Shown here piece after piece: positions 38,591-48,070 of a stretch of DNA of 64,000 nt (positions are counted from its first letter, which is position 1; each line of letters begins with the position of its first letter). The DNA comes from Helicobacter japonicus (GTDB lineage: Bacteria; Campylobacterota; Campylobacteria; Campylobacterales; Helicobacteraceae): NCBI RefSeq assembly GCF_000762845.2, contig NZ_JRMQ02000001.1, positions 62,001-126,000 of the forward strand. Direction: 5' to 3'. The translations under genes were made by a program, and so were the position numbers. The notes beneath the pieces were generated by a model. The model was not told where the DNA came from. It did not search any database and was given only the letters and a program-made list of their open reading frames with translations.

Positions 38591-39004
38591 ATGACTTTAT
38601 CACCAAATAGTGTATTTATGCTTGTGAGTATATTTTGTGTGGCTATTTTCGTACTCGTAACTTTACTGTGGCTTTTTGGTCCAGCACCAAAAAATGCAGA
38701 ATATAACAAAGCTGATGAAAGTAAAACTATGAGTATTGAAGAAATTATGAAAATCTTAGATAATCCAAAAACGCCCCTTGCTAGACTTACCGAAGCAGTG
38801 GATAATTTCTTTCAGTATTATGACAATCTGGAATTAAGTGATTATCGTAAAAAAAGCTTTTTTTTTGCTGTTATTGTCCATCCTCACACTTCAACAGATC
38901 TTATTATCGAAACCGAAAAACATTTAAAAGAGCTAAATCCTGACTTGGCAAGCGAGCTAAGCAAAACACTTAATCGTGGTCTTAATGCAAGAGATTTAAA
39001 ATAA
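38591..39004 (+). CDS. Small membrane-anchored hypothetical protein
   Basis: A 137-residue protein with one N-terminal transmembrane helix (VFMLVSIFCVAIFVLVTLLWLFG) and a soluble, helical cytoplasmic tail (SIEEIMKILDNPKTPLARLTEAVDNFFQYY). It looks like a conserved epsilonproteobacterial protein of unknown function. A T9 run in the coding region encodes FFF. It is transcribed alone, divergently from lysA. Confidence 0.75.
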   Translation: MTLSPNSVFMLVSIFCVAIFVLVTLLWLFGPAPKNAEYNKADESKTMSIEEIMKILDNPKTPLARLTEAVDNFFQYYDNLELSDYRKKSFFFAVIVHPHTSTDLIIETEKHLKELNPDLASELSKTLNRGLNARDLK

Positions 39005-39073
39005 AATTCAAACAAGCGAGAAACATTAGCAAGTGAGCAGGATTATTCTTGCCAGCATTTAGAATTAATATAC

Positions 39074-39089
39074 GAGCCCCATTGGGCTC
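39074..39089. terminator. Hairpin between convergent genes
   Basis: GAGCCC (39074-39079) and GGGCTC (39084-39089) form a GC-rich stem with a four-base loop, midway between the 137-residue gene and mrp. Likely bidirectional; no long U-run. Confidence 0.5.
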
Positions 39090-39138
39090 TCCCAAAAGAG
39101 GGTGTGCGCCCACCAATCAAGTTATTCCAACAACCCAA

Positions 39139-40239
39139 TTAATGCTTATGCTGTGTAGGCTGAATATCTTTATTGTCAGCGAGATTTTGAGATTCTACTC
39201 TATCTAAAAACTCTACTAACCTTGCACCTGCTTGCATATATGCCTTTGCACTTTGAGAATCTGGCTCAAAAAATGCAATAGGCTTACCATTATCGCCACC
39301 CTCGCGCACCTTTGGTTCAAGTGGCACTTGAGCTAATACCATAGTGTTATATGATGTGGCAAGTTCTTCACTTGTGCCTTTACCAAAAATATCATACTCC
39401 TTGCCGCAATTTGGGCAAATAAATCCGCTCATATTTTCAATAACGCCTGCTATTGGCACTTTAAGCTTATCAAACATATCTAAACTTCTCGCACTATCAT
39501 CAAGACTTACTTTTTGTGGGGTTGTTACAATAACACCTGCACTCACAGGCACGCTTTGAGCAAGTGTGAGTTGTGCGTCCCCTGTGCCTGGTGGCATATC
39601 AATCACAAGCACATCAAGTTTGCTCCAAATCACATCTGTAAGCATTTGTTCTATTGCACGCATAATCATAGGACCTCGCCAAATAAGGCTTTGTCCCTCA
39701 TCATAAAGCACACCCATACTCATCATTTCTACACCAAAAGCTTTAAGTGGAATAAGCTTTTTTTGACTTTCATCTACTTGTGCCTTATTTGCATTAAGTC
39801 CAAGCATTCGCGGAATATTAGGACCATAAATATCTGCATCAAGTAATCCTACCTTTTTGCCTTGCTGTGCTAGAGCAATAGCAAGATTCACACTTGTAGT
39901 AGATTTTCCCACACCACCTTTACCAGAGCTTACCATCACAAAATGTTTAATATGTGGAGCGAGATTCTTTGTTTTTGGTTGGGGTTGTGGTGCAGGTTTA
40001 GGAGAATTAATTTCAAGCTGTAAGGTTGCTCCTTGCAATACACTTTCAAGTTTTTGACTTATTTCTTGCCTTAATTTTTCAATAACCTCTTGTGCGCTTG
40101 AAGGTATATCTACGCGGATTTTCACATCTTTATTACTCACTTCCACTTCTTTGACAAAACCAAAAGTAACAATATCTTTTTGAAAATTTGGGTAAATCAC
40201 TTTACGCAAAATATCAGTAATTTCTTGCTGTGTTGCCAT
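39139..40239 (-). CDS. mrp: Mrp/ApbC-family Fe-S cluster carrier ATPase
   Basis: A 366-residue protein. Residues 1-80 are a MIP18/DUF59 domain; the deviant Walker A is [17 protein letters not shown] near residue 105; Walker B-like [13 protein letters not shown] follows; the CxxC pair in [10 protein letters not shown] binds the bridging Fe-S cluster of the dimer. Its role is assembly and delivery of [4Fe-4S] clusters. Transcribed alone. Confidence 0.94.
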   Translation of the reverse strand: MATQQEITDILRKVIYPNFQKDIVTFGFVKEVEVSNKDVKIRVDIPSSAQEVIEKLRQEISQKLESVLQGATLQLEINSPKPAPQPQPKTKNLAPHIKHFVMVSSGKGGVGKSTTSVNLAIALAQQGKKVGLLDADIYGPNIPRMLGLNANKAQVDESQKKLIPLKAFGVEMMSMGVLYDEGQSLIWRGPMIMRAIEQMLTDVIWSKLDVLVIDMPPGTGDAQLTLAQSVPVSAGVIVTTPQKVSLDDSARSLDMFDKLKVPIAGVIENMSGFICPNCGKEYDIFGKGTSEELATSYNTMVLAQVPLEPKVREGGDNGKPIAFFEPDSQSAKAYMQAGARLVEFLDRVESQNLADNKDIQPTQHKH

Positions 40240-40440
40240 CTTTTATCCTTATATTTTAAATTTTAATTGTATTATGAATATCTTACAAATATATCATAAT
40301 ACTAAATAAAGCGGGATTATATCAAGTAAAATTTAACTTATATCTCTGGTTATATTTATCCATACCTAGCCCTATCAGTTAATAAATATTTAAAGAAGTG
40401 TATTAGAATCAGCCTCTCTTTAAGCTCGCTTGGAGGATTT

Positions 40441-41346
40441 ATGCTTCTTGCTATTTATAGTGTATGTGTTTTTATCTTTATCGGCTACATTGCAAAACTT
40501 CTACGCCTTGTAGGTGATAAACAAAGTGGTATCTTGCTTGGATTTTTACTTAATTTTGCTCTTCCTGCGCAAATCTTTAATGGCACATATCATGCTCATA
40601 TTGATATAGCATTTTTGTATGTATGCCTCATTAGCCTTTTTTGTTCTCTAAGCGGTGGGGTTGTCCTTTTTGGTATTGGCAAGATTCTAAAACTTCACCC
40701 TCACTCTATCCTTACCCTAAGTTTTATGGGGGCATTTGGCAATACACTTTTTTTAGGATTACCTATTGTTAATGGCGCACTTGGTGAAGACTACGCAAAC
40801 AAAGTGATTATTTATGACCAAATCGTTACCGGCATTCCTATTGCCTTCCTTGCACCCTTAATCTTAAGTCTCGGGGGAAAAGGTGTTTTTAGTGCAAAAG
40901 CCATTGGGTTGCGTCTCTTTCGCAGTCCGCTTTTTCTCGCCCTCATCTCTGGCTTAATACTTAAACTCATACCCTTAGAAATCCCTGATGATTTATTTAT
41001 CCCACTAAAAAGCCTAGCCCTTACTGCTACACCTGTGGCACTTTTTGCCATTGGGGTGCAAATGAGCCTCAAAGGTATTAAAGAAGAATGGAAACTCACT
41101 TCACTCTTGCTTTTTGGCAAAATGCTCATCGCACCTCTTGTTCTCTTTCTTATTGTGCTTTGTGGTTTTGGTGGATTCAATGACTTATGGCGTATGGCAC
41201 TTATTGAAGTGGCAATGCCACCTGTTGTGAGTGCTGGTGCGATTGTGATTAAAGCAGGATTAAATGCAAAACTTGCTGTAAGTGCTATTGCCTTTGGAAT
41301 CTTACTTAGTTTTGCAAGTGTGCCTTTGTGGTTAGCCATTACATAA
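40441..41346 (+). CDS. AEC-family (auxin efflux carrier-like) transporter
   Basis: A 301-residue inner membrane protein with about ten hydrophobic helices, opening LLAIYSVCVFIFIGYIAKLLRLVG. The two conserved half-helix breaks (NFALPAQIF, and GAFGNTLFLGLPIVNGALG) are typical of the AEC/BASS-like fold. Bacterial members often carry malate or other organic acids, but the substrate is not predictable. It has a strong GGAGG site, is transcribed alone, and the decayed sulfatase converges with it. Confidence 0.88.
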   Translation: MLLAIYSVCVFIFIGYIAKLLRLVGDKQSGILLGFLLNFALPAQIFNGTYHAHIDIAFLYVCLISLFCSLSGGVVLFGIGKILKLHPHSILTLSFMGAFGNTLFLGLPIVNGALGEDYANKVIIYDQIVTGIPIAFLAPLILSLGGKGVFSAKAIGLRLFRSPLFLALISGLILKLIPLEIPDDLFIPLKSLALTATPVALFAIGVQMSLKGIKEEWKLTSLLLFGKMLIAPLVLFLIVLCGFGGFNDLWRMALIEVAMPPVVSAGAIVIKAGLNAKLAVSAIAFGILLSFASVPLWLAIT

Positions 41347-41390
41347 CCAAGAGTAGATTCTGTGCGTGTAAAGTATGAGTAAAATATGCT

Positions 41391-41964
41391 TTAGCGTATG
41401 GAGTTACTTTTAAATAGGCTAATGAGAATCCTCTTGTAATTGTGGATTAAAAATCCTCCACGCAATAGAATATTGTATATTTGATAGGCATAGAGTGTAG
41501 GAAATATATCTTTATGTGAGCCTACACGAGTTGAGTCATAATGTATATGATGAGCATAATCTTGTGGCACATAGAGATAAAGTGGAACAGCGTGATTGAG
41601 GGCTTTATCTATGCTTGGATTAGATTCAAAATCCCTTACGCGATGGTCTCCACTTGCAGCGATAATTGTTTTACTTCCTAAATGTGAATCTTTTATTTTG
41701 TATAAATTCTAAAAAATAATTTAATACAACAAATCCAAGCATAGCAATACCAATGCTACGCATATCAAGCTTAAATCCCATAAACCACATTGCCCAAAAA
41801 TCACTTAAATGCTCCTGCCATAGGCTTTGGGGTAAAAAATGTGCCACCATAATACCACGATCTAGAGTGCAAAGGAGCAAAAGTGCAAATATCAAAAAAC
41901 AAACCCGAGTAATTAAAAGCAAAGTATGAGTGTGTGCTTGAAATTTAAATGAAAAATGAGCCAT
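41391..41964 (-). pseudogene. Remnant of an LtaS-like sulfatase/phosphoglycerol transferase
   Basis: Both ends of a membrane sulfatase survive but the middle is gone. The 5' part (41964 to about 41690) encodes hydrophobic helices (LLLITRVCFLIFALLLLCTL, SIGIAMLGFVVLNYFLEF). At about 41690 the sequence jumps, in another frame, to the C-terminal part KDSHLGSKTIIAASGDHR, then LNHAVPLYLYVP and HKDIFPTLY, ending at TAA 41391-41393. These are alkaline-phosphatase-fold motifs lying after the missing catalytic core. A deletion of several hundred codons plus a frameshift is inferred. It is non-functional as a transferase. Confidence 0.75.
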
Positions 41965-42068
41965 TTTAGATTGAATCCTTATATTCTGATGTCTTGAAAT
42001 ACTACATCATTTCTGTTGAAATTACAAATTTTAACGGGGAATTGTTAATCTTAACATTAAAATTATTC

Positions 42069-42099
42069 TTGACTTTTGTTTTTTTTTTTTTTGTATAAT
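42069..42099 (+). promoter_or_regulatory. Promoter with variable T-tract spacer
   Basis: The -35 TTGACT (42069-42074) and -10 TATAAT (42094-42099) are separated by 19 bases, 14 of which are the T run at 42079-42092. A spacer of 17 bases would be optimal, so loss of two T should raise promoter strength. Confidence 0.75.
42079..42092. repeat. T14 homopolymer within a promoter spacer
   Basis: Fourteen T between the -35 and -10 of the TRL lipoprotein gene; expected to change length by slipped-strand mispairing. Confidence 0.9.
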
Positions 42100-42128
42100 C
42101 AAATTCTAGCATCAAGGAGTTAATCCAA

Positions 42129-42161
42129 ATGCATACATTTTTCTCTAAGGAGTTTATATGA
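42129..42161 (+). CDS. Possible leader peptide coupled to the TRL lipoprotein
   Basis: A ten-residue reading frame (MHTFFSKEFI) starts at ATG 42129, nine bases after AAGGAG (42114-42119). Its TGA overlaps the next ATG (ATGA at 42158-42161). The lipoprotein ribosome site lies inside it. This arrangement suggests translational coupling or attenuation, but such a short frame could arise by chance. Confidence 0.4.
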   Translation: MHTFFSKEFI

Positions 42162-42481
42162 AAAAGCTAATTTTAGCTCTAGGTTTTGGTGGTGCAGTAG
42201 CACTCTTTAGTGGTTGTGCAATGGGTAGCACAGCAGGGCTTGCTTCAGGTGTGTTGTATTCTAATATGACAGGTCCTGTGGCAGCCACTTCAACAGGTGG
42301 AGATTCTAAACAAGGACAAGCAAAATGCTCAAATATTCTTGGTTTAGTTACTCTTGGTGATTGTTCTATTGATGCAGCAGCAAAAGCTGGTAATATCTCA
42401 CAAATCAAAAGTGTAGATTCTAAAATATGGAGCATTCTTGGACTTTACACAACTTCAACAACAATCGTAAAAGGTAACTAA
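42158..42481 (+). CDS. TRL-like family lipoprotein
   Basis: A 107-residue small lipoprotein: signal MKKLILALGFGGAVALFSGC with lipobox FSGC at the likely modified Cys20. The mature part has GLASGVLYSNMTGPVA, then CSNILGLVTLGDCSIDAAAKAG, typical of the TRL (tRNA-associated locus) domain whose role is unknown. It probably sits in the outer membrane. Its promoter contains a T14 spacer, so its level is probably phase-variable. A good terminator follows. Confidence 0.85.
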   Translation: MKKLILALGFGGAVALFSGCAMGSTAGLASGVLYSNMTGPVAATSTGGDSKQGQAKCSNILGLVTLGDCSIDAAAKAGNISQIKSVDSKIWSILGLYTTSTTIVKGN

Positions 42482-42492
42482 TTATTGCCTTT

Positions 42493-42530
42493 AGCCTTTT
42501 CCCTTATCCAAGGGAGAGGCTTTACTTTTT
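42493..42530 (+). terminator. Rho-independent terminator
   Basis: AGCCTTTTCCCTT (42493-42505), loop ATCC, AAGGGAGAGGCT (42510-42521) with one bulged base, followed by TTTACTTTTT. It ends the TRL lipoprotein transcript and overlaps the end of the convergent deacetylase gene. Confidence 0.75.
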
Positions 42531-43329
42531 ATTCTTCAAGCTTTCCAAAGTGAAATCCTTTCTCTAAAAGCATAGGCACGACTTCTTGAATCCCTGCGAA
42601 TGTGTCGCTTTGAGGTTTATTGAAATGATAAATAAGAATTGAACCATTACGCGCTTTTTGCGCTTGTTTGATAATCTTTTGCTTAGAAAAAGTTGCTCCA
42701 CCATCGCCTAATACATCAAATCCACCAATGTTATAACCCAAATCTTTAGCAATACTTACTGCTACTTCATCATAATATGCTGTGCCAGAACGAAAATAAT
42801 GTGGCTTTTTGCCTGTGAGTTTAAAAATAAGCTCATCATTATCCATAATCTCTTTATATACTCCACGCACTGAATCTGTGCCTTTGATGTGATAAATTGA
42901 TTTGCCATTTACACTAAGAGGGAGGTGCTTTGTGCCGTGATTTTGGATAGAAAAAAGCGGATTTTGAGCGAGTTTTATAAAATCATCTGTGTGTTTATGA
43001 ATCCAACGCGCATTAATAAACAAAGTAGCTTGAATATTGTGAGCAATTAAATAATCAATCAATGCCTTATCATACGCTCCACCACAAGCATCAAATGTGA
43101 GATATACAACAGGCTTACTTTTATCAGGCAAAATCGTAGTAACACCCTCAAGATTCTCACTCCATTGCGTTGGCGCAATATTCGCATACTTATGCTCTAT
43201 CTCCTCTAAAGTATAAATATGGGCTGTTGGGCGAATCTTTTCCACATAAATCTTATAACCAAATGCTACGATAAGACAAAGAATACCTATAAGAAAAAAA
43301 CTTATAAAAAAATTTTTTTTATTTCTCAT
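42529..43329 (-). CDS. Polysaccharide deacetylase (NodB domain)
   Basis: A 266-residue protein with an N-terminal membrane helix (FFISFFLIGILCLIVAFGYKIY), so the catalytic domain is periplasmic. NodB motifs are visible: YLTFDACGGAYDK (variant of TFDDG), the metal-binding NHGTKHLPL, FRSGTAYYDE and SILIYHFNKP near the end. It likely deacetylates a cell-wall or surface glycan; peptidoglycan deacetylation is plausible because a lysozyme-like enzyme is encoded in the window, but it is not shown. It follows the Na/Pi cotransporter gene by 15 bases. Confidence 0.87.
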   Translation of the reverse strand: MRNKKNFFISFFLIGILCLIVAFGYKIYVEKIRPTAHIYTLEEIEHKYANIAPTQWSENLEGVTTILPDKSKPVVYLTFDACGGAYDKALIDYLIAHNIQATLFINARWIHKHTDDFIKLAQNPLFSIQNHGTKHLPLSVNGKSIYHIKGTDSVRGVYKEIMDNDELIFKLTGKKPHYFRSGTAYYDEVAVSIAKDLGYNIGGFDVLGDGGATFSKQKIIKQAQKARNGSILIYHFNKPQSDTFAGIQEVVPMLLEKGFHFGKLEE

Positions 43330-43344
43330 TAATATACTAATTGC

Positions 43345-45117
43345 CTATTGATTTTGCACATTTGTTACCACTTCCTCTTCTTCATCTAAGCGCGCTTTTT
43401 GCATTCGTATAATCGCATTCACAAGTTCTTTAGCAATATTATTACTAAAGCCCACAGCATTCAGCAAAGAGGTGCTATTTTGTATGCTTAAGTCCTTTTT
43501 ATTTAAAAGAGATTCTATATACATAACAGAATCTTTATCCATCTTCTTAAATACCTTCTTCTGTGCCTTAAGCTTAATGATTGCTTCTTGCGGATGAATA
43601 TTCTCAAAAAGGAGAATTTCATTTATGTTTCGTAAAAGCATTGCGAGATGAACTCTTAGCGCGTTATATTCACTTGAGAGAATTAAATCCTTAGAGAGAC
43701 TATTTTTCTTTAAATTTGGCTGCAAAAGCTCCACATTTTTAATCGCCTCGACAATATTACGCGATGCTGAAGTAAGGAGCGCAAATTTACGCACATATAC
43801 TTTATCTTGCGTATATGCTTGTGCTTGTGTAGAAAAATCAAGTATGGCATTAAAAAGCACTTTGATTTTTTTGATATAAAAAATTTCCACATCAATATCT
43901 TCTTTTGCCCATATATTTGCCTTAAGAACTTCTTTCATATCTTTATCGCTCTTAATATCTGCACGAGAAAAACCAAGTGTATGCGCAATAAGCTCAAAGG
44001 CATTTTCATAAAGGTGCTCAACTTCGTGATACATAGCAAGATATGCTGTATCTTGATATTGCACAATCGCATTATTGACATATAAAGGTTTGTCAATTTG
44101 TGTATCCTTATCTTGTAAGACTTTTTCTAGTAAGGTAGAAATTTTTGGGATAAAAGGAAGCAAAATCACCACTGCCACGAGATTAAAAAGTGTGTGAAAT
44201 ACTGCGATTCTTAGCACACTATCCTCTGTTAAACCTATAATTGATGAAATAGCGGTATTAAGCCATACAAAGTAATCAAAAGTAGCAATGACAAGAATAG
44301 CAATAGCAAAATTAAAGATACAATTTGCTGCTGCCAAACGTTTTCCATCTATGTTTGTGCTAAAAGAAACAATAACCGCGGTCATCACACCACCTATACT
44401 TGTGCCGAGTGTCGCTGCTAGAGCGTTTTCATAAGTCATACTTCCTGTGGCAAGAGCGGAGATGATAATCGTCAAAGTCGCGTGGGAGCTTTGCACAATA
44501 GCTGTCATTAATGCACCAAGTCCAACAAAAAGAAGTACACCGCGCAATCCGTCCATAGAATATTGCGAGAAATCAACGATTGCTTTATATTCCTCAAAAC
44601 CATCTTTAATATAACCCACACCCAAAAAGAAAAAACCAATCCCTATGAAAATCTGCCCTACACCTTTGGCTGTCTTGGTGCTTTGAAAATTAAATAATAC
44701 CCCACCTACAATAAGAGGTAAGGCAAGAGCTGAAATCTTCATACCACTCACTCCAGCAATCAGCCAAGAACCCGCACTATTCCCGAGATTTGCACCAAAC
44801 ATCACACCAATACCTTGCGATAGACTAAGTAAAGAAGCCGATACAAACGAAATTGAAAGCACAGAAACCAAAGAAGAGCTTTGCATAAGCGCAGTAGCTA
44901 CCGCCCCAAAACTCACACTTTTAAGAGCAGTATTTGTCGAAGTGGTGAGAAGATTCTCTAAGAATCCCCCATTAAATGTGCGAAATCCATTCCCAAGACT
45001 AAGCATACCAAAAAGTAAAATAGCTAGTCCCGCACTCACGCTCATAAGCGCATCACTCGTAGAAACAAAATATACAATAGCTAAAATACATATAGGTATA
45101 AGATACTTTTGAAACAT
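43345..45117 (-). CDS. Na/Pi cotransporter family protein with PhoU-like domain
   Basis: 590 residues from ATG 45117, preceded by AAGGGGG; the longer frame to 45174 has no site. Two Na/Pi cotransporter repeats are seen, with the characteristic QSSSLVSVLSIS and QSSHATLTIIISAL motifs, spread over about nine membrane helices. The C-terminal 230 residues are helical and PhoU-like (AMYHEVEHLYENAFELI). It probably moves phosphate with sodium. The deacetylase gene lies 15 bases downstream on the same strand. Confidence 0.88.
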   Translation of the reverse strand: MFQKYLIPICILAIVYFVSTSDALMSVSAGLAILLFGMLSLGNGFRTFNGGFLENLLTTSTNTALKSVSFGAVATALMQSSSLVSVLSISFVSASLLSLSQGIGVMFGANLGNSAGSWLIAGVSGMKISALALPLIVGGVLFNFQSTKTAKGVGQIFIGIGFFFLGVGYIKDGFEEYKAIVDFSQYSMDGLRGVLLFVGLGALMTAIVQSSHATLTIIISALATGSMTYENALAATLGTSIGGVMTAVIVSFSTNIDGKRLAAANCIFNFAIAILVIATFDYFVWLNTAISSIIGLTEDSVLRIAVFHTLFNLVAVVILLPFIPKISTLLEKVLQDKDTQIDKPLYVNNAIVQYQDTAYLAMYHEVEHLYENAFELIAHTLGFSRADIKSDKDMKEVLKANIWAKEDIDVEIFYIKKIKVLFNAILDFSTQAQAYTQDKVYVRKFALLTSASRNIVEAIKNVELLQPNLKKNSLSKDLILSSEYNALRVHLAMLLRNINEILLFENIHPQEAIIKLKAQKKVFKKMDKDSVMYIESLLNKKDLSIQNSTSLLNAVGFSNNIAKELVNAIIRMQKARLDEEEEVVTNVQNQ

Positions 45118-45282
45118 AAGTTCCCCCTTATTGCAATAGCTCATCATTGTAGCTTTTTCACATTGATACAGCACTTAAAAAATAAAATTTATAGAGCCAT
45201 TTTACTATGAATGATACATAATTCTCATATTTTGGAATCTTTGTGTCTTTTAGCAATAAATGAAATTACTTTATAGTTTGCA

Positions 45283-45311
45283 CATAACCCCAATAATACA
45301 TTGAGGTTATG
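45283..45311 (-). terminator. Twelve-pair hairpin after actP
   Basis: On the - strand CATAACCTCAAT pairs with ATTGGGGTTATG around a five-base loop, with one U-G pair. It lies about 50 bases after the actP stop. There is no U-run. Confidence 0.45.
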
Positions 45312-45363
45312 GTGCCAAAGCAGAATGAAGTTTAATAAAGTGCAACCCCTTGTAGAATCCTGT

Positions 45364-47025
45364 TTAATGTGCTACTGCCTCACTCGCGCCTATTCCACTC
45401 TCCGCACGAAAATCTTGTGCGCTAAATCCAGCTCTATCTTTTTCTGCCCTTTTTGAATTATCAAGCTTAGAGATAAGATATATAGCTATAAAACTTATAG
45501 GCATAGTAAAAATTGCAGGGTGGTCATAGGGAAAAATTGCCACATCAAAACCAAAGCTCTTTACCCAAATGCTAGGACTTAAAATCACTAATGCAAGCAC
45601 TACAATAAGCCCAATTAGTCCTCCCCAAAATGCGCCTTTTGTGGTGAGATTTTTCCAATAGATACATAGGAGCAAGATAGGAAAATTCACGCTCGCAGCA
45701 ATAGCAAAAGCAAGTCCTACCGTGAAAGCTACATTTTGATTTTCAAAAACGATTCCTAAGATAATGGCAAATATTCCAATGCAGAGCGTTGCGATTTTTG
45801 TTACTTTCATCTCAAGCTGTGCATCACATTTACCATCTTTGCAGACATTCACAAATAAATCGTGGCTTATCGCACCAGCCCCAGCAATAGCCAAGCCTGA
45901 TACAACAGCTAAAATTGTAGCAAAAGCAACCGCAGAGATAAAGCCCAAGAATAAATCACCACCAATAACAGAGGCAAGATTCACAGCGACCATATTTGTA
46001 ATGCCATTATATGAACCATCTGCATTTGTAAAATGCTCATTACCAAGCAAAAGCACAATCGCTCCAAAACCAATGATAAAGGTAAGGATATAGAAATATC
46101 CAATCAAGCCTGTAGCATAAAATACCGATTTACGCGCTTCTTTGGCGTCTTTCACTGTGAAAAACCTCATCAAAATATGTGGCAAACCAGCCGTGCCAAA
46201 CATAAGCGCAAGTCCAAGAGAGACTGCGGAAATGGGGTCAGTTAAGAATCCTCCCGGCGACATAATGGCTTCACCTTTTGGGTGATGTGAAATAGCTTGA
46301 GAGAAATAATAACTCAAATCAAATTTTGTCAAATACAAAATCATAATTGCCATAAAAGTTGCCCCAGCCAAAAGTAATATTGCCTTAATGATTTGCACCC
46401 AAGTAGTGGCGTGCATACCACCAAAAAGCACATAGCAAATCATTAAAATACCTACTATCACCACTGCCAAAGTATAAGGCAACCCAAAAAGCACTTGAAT
46501 AAGCTGTCCTGCACCCACCATTTGTGCGATTAAGTAAAAAACAATTACACTTAATGCAGAAATTGCAGAAATTACACGAATGGGCTTCGCATCAAGGCGA
46601 TAAGCAGTAATATCGGCAAAGGTAAATTTGCCAAGATTCCTAAATTTTTCCGCAATAAGAAACAAAATAATAGGCCACCCAGCCAAAAACCCAATGGAGT
46701 AAATAAGTCCATCAAAACCATTTGTAAAAACAAGTGCAGTGATACCTAAAAAACTCGCTGCACTCATAAAATCTCCAGCGATAGCTATACCATTTTGCAT
46801 ACCGCTAATATTTCCACCTGCTGTGTAGAATCCACTTGCTGACTGACTTTTCTTATTTGAAAGATAAGTAATAAACAAAGTTGCTAGCACAAAGGCTAAA
46901 AACATACCAATAGCTGTAGGGTTAAGATCTGACACTGCCCCACCAAAGTCGATAGATGCACTATATAATGGATTTACAAGTGCGAACACTACAAGCACAA
47001 TGCCCCATTTCATACATACTTTCAT
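45364..47025 (-). CDS. actP: Cation/acetate symporter
   Basis: A 553-residue sodium:solute symporter with about 13 membrane helices. [29 protein letters not shown] is the typical ActP stretch near residue 70, and [19 protein letters not shown] follows. It would import acetate or other short-chain acids. Its start overlaps the stop of the DUF485 gene (ATGA), the same gene pairing as yjcH-actP in enterobacteria. Sequences at both ends are intact. Confidence 0.92.
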   Translation of the reverse strand: MKVCMKWGIVLVVFALVNPLYSASIDFGGAVSDLNPTAIGMFLAFVLATLFITYLSNKKSQSASGFYTAGGNISGMQNGIAIAGDFMSAASFLGITALVFTNGFDGLIYSIGFLAGWPIILFLIAEKFRNLGKFTFADITAYRLDAKPIRVISAISALSVIVFYLIAQMVGAGQLIQVLFGLPYTLAVVIVGILMICYVLFGGMHATTWVQIIKAILLLAGATFMAIMILYLTKFDLSYYFSQAISHHPKGEAIMSPGGFLTDPISAVSLGLALMFGTAGLPHILMRFFTVKDAKEARKSVFYATGLIGYFYILTFIIGFGAIVLLLGNEHFTNADGSYNGITNMVAVNLASVIGGDLFLGFISAVAFATILAVVSGLAIAGAGAISHDLFVNVCKDGKCDAQLEMKVTKIATLCIGIFAIILGIVFENQNVAFTVGLAFAIAASVNFPILLLCIYWKNLTTKGAFWGGLIGLIVVLALVILSPSIWVKSFGFDVAIFPYDHPAIFTMPISFIAIYLISKLDNSKRAEKDRAGFSAQDFRAESGIGASEAVAH

Positions 47026-47408
47026 TTTGTTTCCTCCTGCGTATGGCTTATGGGATAATCTTTATAACAAATCTCCCCCTTTTCTAGTGATTCTATAACT
47101 TTGCTCTCACGCAACGAATCCAAAATCTCCTCTTGATCCTTATCAAAATAAGTATTTGCCAAAAATGTATAAAGTCCTGTGGCGACAATACATAACGCGA
47201 TAAGAAAGATACCTACAATAATACCAAGCGTAATGGAACTAGGTCCCAAACGATACCCTAACACTTCTGGGAATAATCCCACACCAAGCACAAATATATA
47301 ATAAGCACAAAGAATGACAACCGACATAACAAGTGCAATTTTATTTCTAAATGATACAAATTGCCTAAAAGCTGAAAGGGCTTTTTCTTGTTGTTGAGAG
47401 AGTTTCAT
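47022..47408 (-). CDS. DUF485 membrane protein, actP partner
   Basis: A 128-residue protein with two transmembrane helices ([19 protein letters not shown] and [24 protein letters not shown]). It is typical of the DUF485/YjcH family found beside ActP. The ATG at 47408 follows GGAGG; a GTG one codon earlier is possible. It is translationally coupled to actP and probably assists that transporter. The 205 bases upstream hold only AT-rich promoter-like sequence. Confidence 0.88.
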   Translation of the reverse strand: MKLSQQQEKALSAFRQFVSFRNKIALVMSVVILCAYYIFVLGVGLFPEVLGYRLGPSSITLGIIVGIFLIALCIVATGLYTFLANTYFDKDQEEILDSLRESKVIESLEKGEICYKDYPISHTQEETK

Positions 47409-47613
47409 CACAATACCTCCTTTATTTGAACTATATTGCTATTTTAAAGCAATATGATACTTAAGGTATCAATAAAAATTTTATATTCAAAGAATATGTA
47501 ACAAAATCATCATATAACTTTTTAAATATAGTAAAAATGTAACACTTAAAAATATATGGAAGATAAGAGACATTTAGATTCTGAACCCAAATATAAAAAA
47601 TGAGTTAAATAAG

Positions 47614-48069
47614 CTACACACAAATGACAGCAGCAATAGCAAATCCACCATCGTGGCTAATACTTAAAGCAAGAGAGTTAAAGCCAAAATATGCCTTTTT
47701 TTTGTCGCTAATGAAAATATAAGGGGCATTTTTGCTATTCTTATTGATACATATATCCAAAAATCCTAACTCTCGCCCGATACCTACACCCAATGCTTTT
47801 GCGCAAGCTTCTTTCGCTGCCCAAAAACCAGCTATACGGGCAATATTAATAGATTGCATATCAATAGAAGTGTGATGGTAAGGAAGAACAGATTCTAAAC
47901 AAATTTTAGAATCTGGTATGTCATTATCAATCTTTACTTGAGATTGTCCAGATTGCTTAAGGCAAAGTGCAATTTCATCATTTGATAGAAAACGTCTTAA
48001 TGCCTTAATCCCAAATTTTTCTACAAAAGTGCGCATACGCGCAATACTTACAATATCAATACCTATCAA
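47614..48069 (-). CDS. acpS: Holo-[acyl-carrier-protein] synthase
   Basis: A 151-residue phosphopantetheinyl transferase that activates acyl carrier protein. Motifs are IGIDIVSIARM at the N terminus (metal-binding Asp) and FWAAKEACAKALGVGIG with the catalytic Glu/Lys. It is longer than the usual 120-130 residues because of an insert around residues 50-75. It begins at TTG (48069), one base after the fliL stop, so it is co-transcribed with fliL and rsmD. Confidence 0.92.
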   Translation of the reverse strand: MIGIDIVSIARMRTFVEKFGIKALRRFLSNDEIALCLKQSGQSQVKIDNDIPDSKICLESVLPYHHTSIDMQSINIARIAGFWAAKEACAKALGVGIGRELGFLDICINKNSKNAPYIFISDKKKAYFGFNSLALSISHDGGFAIAAVICV

Positions 48070-48070
48070 T

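Noticed and set aside
38870-38878. T9 run in the small membrane protein gene as a phase-variation tract
   Set aside because: It is shorter than the other tracts and encodes conserved-looking FFF in frame; nine T is common in AT-rich DNA.
43300-43320. A/T runs at the start of the polysaccharide deacetylase gene
   Set aside because: The runs are about 7 and 8 bases and encode the Lys-rich signal-anchor start, with no sign of a frameshift.
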